From Clostridiales bacterium (lineage in GTDB: Bacteria > Bacillota > Clostridia > Christensenellales > JAISNN01): a DNA stretch of 11,258 nucleotides. The stretch covers positions 1 through 11,258 of the forward strand of contig JAISQX010000047.1 of assembly GCA_031273965.1 (NCBI GenBank), given 5' to 3'. The notes under the pieces were generated by a model. That model was not told where the DNA came from. It saw nothing but the letters and a program-made list of their open reading frames with translations, and ran no database searches. Positions 5,233 to 11,258 of this stretch are shown piece by piece. The position numbers were made by a program, and so were the translations under genes. Each line of letters opens with the position of its first letter. Within the stretch, counting starts at the first letter, position 1.

Positions 5233-8200
5233 ATGAAAAAAACAAAAGTCTTGATTACGGTCTGTGTGTTTTTTGCGGCGGCGGTTTTATTTTTTTTACC
5301 GTTCGGTATGCTTGGCGCGGATAAAAGGACTTTTAAAGTCGAGTATGTAAATGCGGCGGATACCGATTGGTATGACGCGACGGAAGAGAGATATTACATA
5401 GATAATATTGCCGAGCTTCAAGGGCTTGCGGAAATCGTAAACGGCGGAGAGAGTTTTTACGGAAAGGAAATATATCTGTCATATGATATCGAAACGGCGA
5501 CGAGTTTTACGATAGGCAATGCGCAGACGGCGTTTTCGGGGAATTTTTTTGGCAACGGAAATAAAATAAAGACGGGAGCTCCGTTGTTTTTTTCTTTAAA
5601 TCAGGCGCGGATACAAAATCTCTTTATAGAGGCGGATTTTTCTTACGATGAAAGTTCGGATATGGGAATATTGACTATTTACGCTATAGATTCGATAATC
5701 ACGGAGACCGACATAAAAGTTAAATATGTTTGCGGCAGAGACGGCGGCAGATTCGGGGCGTATGCGGCGTATGCGGAGAATACCGTTATAGAAAATTGTT
5801 CCGTGCGCGGCGTAATAAAAAAAGTCGGCGGTACGACGGGCGCGATTGCCGCGGACACGCTGGGATGTCTTATAAAGAATTGTTACGTGAACGTAGACAT
5901 AACGGCGACTTATGTGACCGGTTGCGCCGTGGGCGGGATTGTCGGGCGGACTATCGATACGAATATAGTGCAATGCGTAAGCTATTCCGGTATAACTTTA
6001 AGGGATCCATGGGGCGAGGAGATAGCGGTAAGCGAAAATGCAGGGATGATTGTGGGTAATTCTGACGCGCTGAGCACGACGGAAAAATGTTATTATTTGA
6101 TGAGCGTGATACCGCCCGCGGGCGGAGGAACCGCCGCGGATGCGGAGGTTTGCACGTCGGAAGAGTTTAAGAGCCGCGAGTTTTTGGATATGTTAAACGA
6201 ATATTCCGAAAATATGTATATCGAAGATATAATTGGGTACGAGATAAACGACGGTTATCCGATTTTTGAATATCAGTCTCCGCGACCCGTTGCGGAGATA
6301 AAAATAACGGGGAAAGGATTTGTAACGGCGGACGGCGAGATTTTTGACAAAAACATCAAAGTTGATTTCGGCGCGGCGATTTCGCTTAAGATAAATGCCG
6401 ACGCATATTATACGATAACTTACGCGGCTTGGAACGGGCAATCCATAGATATAGCCGACGGGCAAGAAATCGCATTTGTTACGGAAGCCATATATGAGAG
6501 ATCGTCTCTTGTAGTCGTCTTTGAAAGGGAGATGAGAGAGATAAAGCTTGACGGAATTTCGGCAAGCAAGGTCTATGACGGGACGAATACGGTAAAAATC
6601 GGAGATATTACATTCGGAGAAAGCGGTCTATATATTTCCAACAAATATTTTGAGAATGACGATATATATATAATAAACGATTTTTTAGGAGACGATCCCA
6701 TAGTCGCGTTCTTCGGATATGTCAACGCCGGAGTTAACGGGCAATATTTGGAGCTGACTAACGTAAAATTTGGCGGCGCCGCTCTGGAGTATTACACTGT
6801 TCCGGATAGCTTTAAAATATACGGGGCGGAGATTTTAAAGGCGGAACTAATTATAACTTACGGCGACCTTACCGACGGAGGCGATAGTTATACGGCGGGA
6901 ATTGCGACAGCCGTATACGGAGATGAGATAACAGACGGAAAGCATTATGGCTTTTCCGTAAACGACCCGAATTTTCTGCTGTACGGAGAACTTTTTGTAG
7001 AGGTTCTTTTTGACGGGCAATTTAGAAAGCTTGAACGGGGGGAAATATTCCCGGTAGGCGAATATATTTTGCGCGCGGGCGGAGTGTACGCCCGGAATTA
7101 CAACATCACGTTTGCGGAATGTCGTTTGACTGTTTCTAAAAGGCAACTTTTTATAGGCTTTCGGGATACGGCGACCGAATACGGAACATTGCCGGAATTT
7201 TCTTACACCTATGAAAATTTTGCGAGAGGCGACGACGAATATAATGCGGAAGGATTGATAAATCCCGATTTAGGCGGAATTATTTTGACGGCGTCAAATA
7301 AACCATATGAAATAGCTTTGATAGGCGGAAGCGCAAAAAATTATGAGATAATAAACGTAAAAGGAAAGCTGACCGTTACCAAAAAGGAAATCAAAGTATG
7401 GATAGACCTGTTATCAAAGACATACGGAGACGAAGATCCGCCGCTTACCGGTTATTCCGAGGAAGGGTTTTGTTACGATGATAAGATATATTTCAAACGC
7501 AATATGGGCGAGGACGTTGGCGAATACGGATATTCGGGTTTCATAATAGAGGGAAACGGCTATGATGCGACGAACTGTTATGAAGTAAAAATACAAAATC
7601 CGAATGAAAGGTTTAAAATAAACAAAAAACGTCTGGATATTTCTATTCCCGATACTTTGGTAACCTTCGGGCGCCGTCCCGATTATCGTTTTGTATTCGA
7701 CGGATTGGCTTTTGACGGCGACGCGGACAAGATATTGAATTTAGACGTAAAAGTGTACCTTCTAACCGATTCGGGATTTGAAAATCCGCTAAATATCGCC
7801 GACAAATTTAATGTCGGAAGTTATGCGATAAAATCCGTCGGCGGTATTAACAATAATTATGATATTTATCACAACGCCGGGAAGCTGAGCGTCGAAAAAG
7901 CCGAGCTTACGGTGACTATAAAGGACAACTCCATAACTTACGGTGGGGTATTGTATTCCGACTATGAGATAAGCGGCTTTGCGTACGACGAAAACGCGAG
8001 CGTCGTCGGCGGATATATAGAATTTTTTGTCGATGGCGCGGAGCGGATAGACGCCGGCGAATACGCTTTGCTTGCGCGGGGATTTTTTGCCGATAATTAT
8101 AGTTTTATTTATGTCGCGGGACGGCTAACGGTTGAAAAAGCCTTATTGTCTATAACCATATTATATCCGGTTGAGATAACGTACGGAGAAAATCTCGTTT

Positions 8201-9444
8201 TTGAATATGCTTTCGACGGTTTTGTGAACGGAGACGATATTAACGCGCTTACCGTGCTTAAAACGGAGTATCTCATTATTTCGGAGCTGCAAAACGTCAT
8301 GCCGTATGCCGAATCTAAAAACTATGAGTTTTTATTCTTTGGCAATACTCTCAAGCTAAATAAAAGGACTTTGACATTGAGCGGGTTGCATGTTGCGGAT
8401 AAGCTTTACGACGGGAAGAATACCGCTCTCTTAGTCGGCGAACCGATATTAAAAGGCGGCGCGGAGGGCGACGACCTTGTGCTGAGCGGAGAACTTACGG
8501 CTTTATTCGATTATGTTTCCGCGGGGATAATGGTTCCCGTTACAGTATACGGAGGAACGGTAGAGGGACGAAACGTCCATATGTACGACTTTGTAATGCC
8601 CAAATTGTACGGTAACATCTGCGTAAATTCCGTGGTTTCAAACGGTATAATGGTAGTGAGCGGGGCAATGCTCCCTTACGACAGTATGCTTTTTGTAGAA
8701 ATATTGTCGGATTTTAAGGATTTGAAGAAGAGTATAAGAAAGAGTATAGGGTCAAGAGAAGTCAAATACGCTATAAATCTGAGAATAGCGTCCGACAGCG
8801 CCGTGATAAGCGAGAATGGAAAGTATACCGTTTATATCCCGTTGGATATGTTGCCGGATAAAAATCTCGACGCCATTATAATAGGCGGAGGCAGATATAC
8901 CGAGGTAAAGACGAGGATAGAGAATAATTATTTAGTAATTGAAACCGACGTGATAGGCAGTATAGCGCTTGTAAAAAATAATTCCGTTTATATCATATGC
9001 ACACTGATTGCAGTCGGTATATTGCTATTGCTCGCGATATATTATCTATATAAGAGGGGAGCGATAAAAAAGCTTGCCGCGGCGGGCACCGCAAGGATAT
9101 CCGCGGCGACGCGTCGCTTCGTAGACGGAAAAGGCGGAATCCGACGCACCGGTATGAGCGGCGGAAAGCCTTTTAAAGTTTTTGAACCTTCAGAGATAGA
9201 AAGGCTTTATAGAGAGCCGAACGACGCCGACGAAAGCGCGCAGTTTTACGAGGATGACATAGGCGCAGGCGCGCGGTTTTACGAAGACGGCGCAGGCGAA
9301 TACAACGGCAATTACGACGAAGGAATCTTTGATATAGACGTCGAATCCAACGACGAAGCGTACGAGGACATAATAAAAAGAAGTATGGAAAATGCCGGAG
9401 AAAAGGATGATGCGGATGAAAGCGGAGGGACTTTACCGGAATAA
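5233..9444 (+). CDS. Membrane-anchored surface protein with beta-helix, YDG and MBG repeats
   Basis: A 1403-residue exported protein of unknown specific role. Residues 1-29 form a signal sequence (KKTK, then a long hydrophobic run ending FGMLGA). Residues about 55-350 look like a GLUG-type beta-helix, with FSGNFFGNGNKI and repeated IENCSV, LIKNCYV-like rungs. Two YDG motifs (KVYDGTNTV at 447-455, KLYDGKNTA at 1057-1065) bracket six MBG-type blocks recognised by a T-Y-G or variant core at residues 543, 650, 731, 812, 903 and 984, mostly about 81 residues apart, several closing with KLTV or RLTV plus K. A non-repetitive domain (about 1115-1245) is followed by a transmembrane helix (about 1252-1272), then KRGAIKK and a 131-residue acidic cytoplasmic tail. 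YDG and MBG modules are known from adhesins and cell-surface proteins of many bacteria, so an adhesive or spacer role is inferred. There is no sortase motif; the C-terminal helix is the anchor. GGAGGG lies 5 bases before the start. Confidence 0.85.
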   Translation: MKKTKVLITVCVFFAAAVLFFLPFGMLGADKRTFKVEYVNAADTDWYDATEERYYIDNIAELQGLAEIVNGGESFYGKEIYLSYDIETATSFTIGNAQTAFSGNFFGNGNKIKTGAPLFFSLNQARIQNLFIEADFSYDESSDMGILTIYAIDSIITETDIKVKYVCGRDGGRFGAYAAYAENTVIENCSVRGVIKKVGGTTGAIAADTLGCLIKNCYVNVDITATYVTGCAVGGIVGRTIDTNIVQCVSYSGITLRDPWGEEIAVSENAGMIVGNSDALSTTEKCYYLMSVIPPAGGGTAADAEVCTSEEFKSREFLDMLNEYSENMYIEDIIGYEINDGYPIFEYQSPRPVAEIKITGKGFVTADGEIFDKNIKVDFGAAISLKINADAYYTITYAAWNGQSIDIADGQEIAFVTEAIYERSSLVVVFEREMREIKLDGISASKVYDGTNTVKIGDITFGESGLYISNKYFENDDIYIINDFLGDDPIVAFFGYVNAGVNGQYLELTNVKFGGAALEYYTVPDSFKIYGAEILKAELIITYGDLTDGGDSYTAGIATAVYGDEITDGKHYGFSVNDPNFLLYGELFVEVLFDGQFRKLERGEIFPVGEYILRAGGVYARNYNITFAECRLTVSKRQLFIGFRDTATEYGTLPEFSYTYENFARGDDEYNAEGLINPDLGGIILTASNKPYEIALIGGSAKNYEIINVKGKLTVTKKEIKVWIDLLSKTYGDEDPPLTGYSEEGFCYDDKIYFKRNMGEDVGEYGYSGFIIEGNGYDATNCYEVKIQNPNERFKINKKRLDISIPDTLVTFGRRPDYRFVFDGLAFDGDADKILNLDVKVYLLTDSGFENPLNIADKFNVGSYAIKSVGGINNNYDIYHNAGKLSVEKAELTVTIKDNSITYGGVLYSDYEISGFAYDENASVVGGYIEFFVDGAERIDAGEYALLARGFFADNYSFIYVAGRLTVEKALLSITILYPVEITYGENLVFEYAFDGFVNGDDINALTVLKTEYLIISELQNVMPYAESKNYEFLFFGNTLKLNKRTLTLSGLHVADKLYDGKNTALLVGEPILKGGAEGDDLVLSGELTALFDYVSAGIMVPVTVYGGTVEGRNVHMYDFVMPKLYGNICVNSVVSNGIMVVSGAMLPYDSMLFVEILSDFKDLKKSIRKSIGSREVKYAINLRIASDSAVISENGKYTVYIPLDMLPDKNLDAIIIGGGRYTEVKTRIENNYLVIETDVIGSIALVKNNSVYIICTLIAVGILLLLAIYYLYKRGAIKKLAAAGTARISAATRRFVDGKGGIRRTGMSGGKPFKVFEPSEIERLYREPNDADESAQFYEDDIGAGARFYEDGAGEYNGNYDEGIFDIDVESNDEAYEDIIKRSMENAGEKDDADESGGTLPE

Positions 9445-9458
9445 GACCCGATTATCAG

Positions 9459-9491
9459 ACGGGGCTTGCAATAATTAGCAAGCCCCGTTTT
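9459..9491 (+). terminator. Intrinsic terminator of the surface-protein gene
   Basis: ACGGGGCTTGC (9459-9469) and GCAAGCCCCGT (9478-9488) form a perfect 11-base-pair GC-rich stem with an 8-base loop, followed by TTTT. It begins 15 bases after the stop codon at 9442-9444. This is the strongest terminator in the window and confirms that the large gene is transcribed alone. Confidence 0.93.
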
Positions 9492-9571
9492 AGCGATATT
9501 TTTTTGACGTCAGCAAGCGGGATTGTACGGTATTTATAAGCATAAGAGTTTTTCATGCGCGAAACGTGTAA

Positions 9572-9772
9572 TATTTTCGTTTTATAAGTAATATCTTAGA
9601 TAGTGCCAAGCGAGTCGGAACGATTGATTTTTGGGATATTTTTGCGTTCTCGGACGGCTTCAACGCTTATAGCGGTACCGTGAGGCGGGAGAACAATGGC
9701 GTCATACGTTTCAAAGAGTCAAAAAGCGCCGGTTTGCTCTTGCGCCGGTATTATACGAAAACGGAGTTTTTT
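9572..9772 (+). other. Open, protein-like stretch in frame with the next gene; rest of gap empty
   Basis: Between the terminator and the TIGR04086 gene there are 281 bases. From the in-frame stop at 9569-9571 the frame of the next gene stays open for 67 codons before its ATG, reading for example GTIDFWDIFAFSDGFNAY and then GVIRFKESKSAGLLLRRYY. The only start-type codon I see in it is GTG 9680, without a ribosome site. Composition is like the flanking genes. It may be a decayed gene end or chance. Bases 9492-9568 include a lone TTGACG (9504-9509) but no -10 box at a proper distance; I see no convincing promoter in the gap. Confidence 0.3.
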
Positions 9773-10162
9773 ATGGAGAGAATAAAGCTGGACAAATATT
9801 TTATAACCGATATCTTGCGCGCGGCGCTTATAGCGCTTATGATATCCATTGTCGCTATCATAGCTTTTGCATTTGTTTTTCAGGCTTTGGAGTTTAACGG
9901 CGTTACCCTAAAAATCGGAAACGAGATAATAAAGCTCTTAAGCATATTTATCGGTACGTTCTTCGGCACGCGCGTTTTGAAGCAAGGCGGTGTAAAAGGA
10001 ATTTGCGTCGGATTACTCTTTATGCTTTTCGGCGTTCTCGTAATGAAGATTTTCAATTCCGACGTTGACGAGCCGGTGTTTACGCTTATGAACATAGGCT
10101 TGTCCTTGCTATTTGGAACCGCATCCGGAATATTCGTCGTAAATTTCAAAAAAATCAGATAA
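9773..10162 (+). CDS. Small four-helix membrane protein, TIGR04086/DUF3792-like
   Basis: The 129-residue integral membrane protein has four predicted hydrophobic helices at about 14-37, 52-69, 74-93 and 104-123, with glycine-rich turns (GTFFGTR, QGGVKGICVG, FGTASGIF) and a basic C-terminal KKIR. Length, four-helix layout and the G-rich pattern around helices 2-3 match the TIGR04086 family (DUF3792, YrzE type) found across Firmicutes; its function is unknown. The ATG at 9773 is chosen because GGAG (9763-9766) lies 6 bases before it and hydrophobic homology starts soon after. A GTG at 9680 would add 31 polar residues and lacks a ribosome site. It is followed 118 bases later by spoIVB, so co-transcription is possible. 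Family assignment is from pattern recognition, not from a search. Confidence 0.75.
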   Translation: MERIKLDKYFITDILRAALIALMISIVAIIAFAFVFQALEFNGVTLKIGNEIIKLLSIFIGTFFGTRVLKQGGVKGICVGLLFMLFGVLVMKIFNSDVDEPVFTLMNIGLSLLFGTASGIFVVNFKKIR

Positions 10163-10280
10163 TATTTGGTAATTTATTTTTTGTGGGATAAAATCCGAAC
10201 TTTTTCTAAAACTATGATTAATGCTTTTTATTATGTCGGCGAATAATCATTCCGCGTAAAACAAGCATGGGGAGTAGCAT

Positions 10281-11258
10281 ATGAGAAAAAGATTTTTATT
10301 GACATTAACAGTAATTTTGGCGCTGACATGCGCCGTTATATTTTTTGGAAACAAAAGTTCGAATGTAAATTTGACTATCGGACACGCCGAAAGCTTCCAA
10401 ACGGGAACGGCGGCTTTTAACGGTCGGGACAAAGAATATGCGGGGGTAAAAGACTCGTCGTTAATAAAACGGCTCTGGGAACGGATTAAGGAGCCGTTTG
10501 ATAATGTAAAAACACGGCGGGAGGATGAAACGCGCCATGCGGACGTTTATCTCGGCGGAATACCTATAGGTATATCCTTAAATACCGACGGACTTATTGT
10601 CACCGGTAAAAACGACGTTATAACAAAATCAGGTATGATGTCTCCCGCCGGTAAATCAAACATCTTGAACGGGGATATTTTGCTCTTTATAAATGAAAAA
10701 AAGATAGAAAAACCTGAGGACATAAGCGCGGCGTTAAAAGATAACAAGGGCGAAGATGTAACTCTTAAGCTTAGGCGCGGCAGAGTCGAATTTGAAGAAA
10801 AAATAAAGCCGGCGGAAGACTCCATAACCGGAATAAGACGGTTGGGTTTAGTGGTAAAAACAGACCTTATGGGGATAGGAACTCTAACTTTTGTAAAAGA
10901 TGACGGCAGATACGGCGCGTTGGGACATCAGATTACCGACGCCGAAACGGGGTTGAAAAATCTTAATCAAGGGAAAATATATCCCTGTACGATAATAGGT
11001 ATAATTAAGGGCGAAAGAAATCGGGCGGGAGAGCTACGCGGGCTTATCAATAAAGGCAATAACTCGTTGGGCACGATAGACAAGAACGATCAATTCGGGA
11101 TATTCGGACAGTCAACCGAAGCTCTTACGGAAGGGTTAGAAAGGATATCCGTGGGAACTAAGTATGCCGCAAGACCCGGAAAAGCGTATATAAAGACGAC
11201 GATAGCCGACGATACGCCGCATCTTTACGAGATAGAAATAGTAAAGACAAATTTTCAA
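10281..11258 (+). CDS. spoIVB: SpoIVB forespore signalling serine protease (3' end outside window)
   Basis: SpoIVB (peptidase family S55) is made in the forespore, crosses the inner forespore membrane and cleaves SpoIVFA, which releases the SpoIVFB protease to activate pro-sigma-K in the mother cell. The 326 visible residues show an N-terminal signal/anchor helix (about 5-22), a linker, a PDZ domain (about 95-175, with SPAGKSNILNGDILLFINEKKI), and the start of the S55 domain: GIGTLTFV (197-204) and YGALGHQITD (211-220), in which His216 matches the catalytic His236 of B. subtilis. KGERNRAGELRG and FGIFGQS follow as in the family. The catalytic serine would lie beyond the window; about 100 residues are missing. 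GGGGAG (10269-10274) is 6 bases before the ATG. In related genomes spo0A usually comes next. Confidence 0.95.
   Translation, partial: MRKRFLLTLTVILALTCAVIFFGNKSSNVNLTIGHAESFQTGTAAFNGRDKEYAGVKDSSLIKRLWERIKEPFDNVKTRREDETRHADVYLGGIPIGISLNTDGLIVTGKNDVITKSGMMSPAGKSNILNGDILLFINEKKIEKPEDISAALKDNKGEDVTLKLRRGRVEFEEKIKPAEDSITGIRRLGLVVKTDLMGIGTLTFVKDDGRYGALGHQITDAETGLKNLNQGKIYPCTIIGIIKGERNRAGELRGLINKGNNSLGTIDKNDQFGIFGQSTEALTEGLERISVGTKYAARPGKAYIKTTIADDTPHLYEIEIVKTNFQ

Noticed and set aside
9504..9540. TTGACG followed by an AT-rich stretch as a promoter for the TIGR04086 gene
   Set aside because: The nearest -10-like sequence is 21 or more bases away, too far for a sigma-A promoter.
10186..10196. GGAT-AAA-ATCC hairpin as a terminator between the membrane protein gene and spoIVB
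   Set aside because: The stem has only four pairs, and the following T run is four bases away; it is too weak to call.
10212..10250. Sigma-F or sigma-G promoter for spoIVB
   Set aside because: Such a promoter is expected from B. subtilis, and GGCGAATAAT slightly resembles a sigma-F -10 element, but no -35 element at the right distance was found.
1..11258. CRISPR arrays, tRNA or rRNA genes, intact insertion sequences, phage attachment sites
   Set aside because: No regularly spaced direct repeats, RNA gene signatures, transposase motifs or terminal inverted repeats were seen on either strand.

Overview
The window looks like a chromosomal piece from a spore-forming, low-to-medium GC member of the Clostridia or a related Firmicutes lineage. 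The evidence is the gene order def-fmt-rlmN-rsgA-rpe-thiN-spoVM, which is the Bacillus/Clostridium housekeeping cluster, together with two sporulation genes (spoVM and spoIVB), Shine-Dalgarno sites of the AGGAGG type, a textbook sigma-A promoter and an intrinsic terminator. All genes read on the plus strand. Coding sequence uses ATA for Ile and GCG for Ala heavily, which gives an internal standard against which the segment at about 2228-2544 looks foreign. Species or genus cannot be named from this alone.

Region 1 (1-2227) is a tightly coupled run: the 3' end of peptide deformylase, methionyl-tRNA formyltransferase and the 23S rRNA/tRNA methylase RlmN, joined by two four-base ATGA stop/start overlaps. 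Def and Fmt are the two halves of the N-formyl-methionine cycle (Fmt adds the formyl group to initiator tRNA, Def removes it from the nascent protein). The usual rsmB between fmt and rlmN is not here.

Region 2 (2228-2635) is where relatives carry the PP2C phosphatase and PASTA kinase (prpC-prkC). Neither is present. Instead there is an open but start-less protein remnant with different codon use, then about 90 bases with nothing recognisable before a strong Shine-Dalgarno.

Region 3 (2636-5046) continues the cluster: the ribosome-assembly GTPase RsgA, ribulose-phosphate epimerase, thiamine pyrophosphokinase, and a 24-codon ORF immediately after thiN which I identify as spoVM from its length, position and matching residues. 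Potential RNA structures lie before rpe and around the end of spoVM.

Region 4 (5047-9491) is a single-gene unit: sigma-A-type promoter, a 1403-residue surface protein (signal sequence, beta-helix-like region, six MBG-type blocks between two YDG motifs, transmembrane helix, acidic cytoplasmic tail) and a perfect-stem terminator.

Region 5 (9492-11258) holds a small four-helix membrane protein of the TIGR04086/DUF3792 type and the first 326 codons of spoIVB, the forespore signalling protease; the catalytic serine region lies past the window edge.
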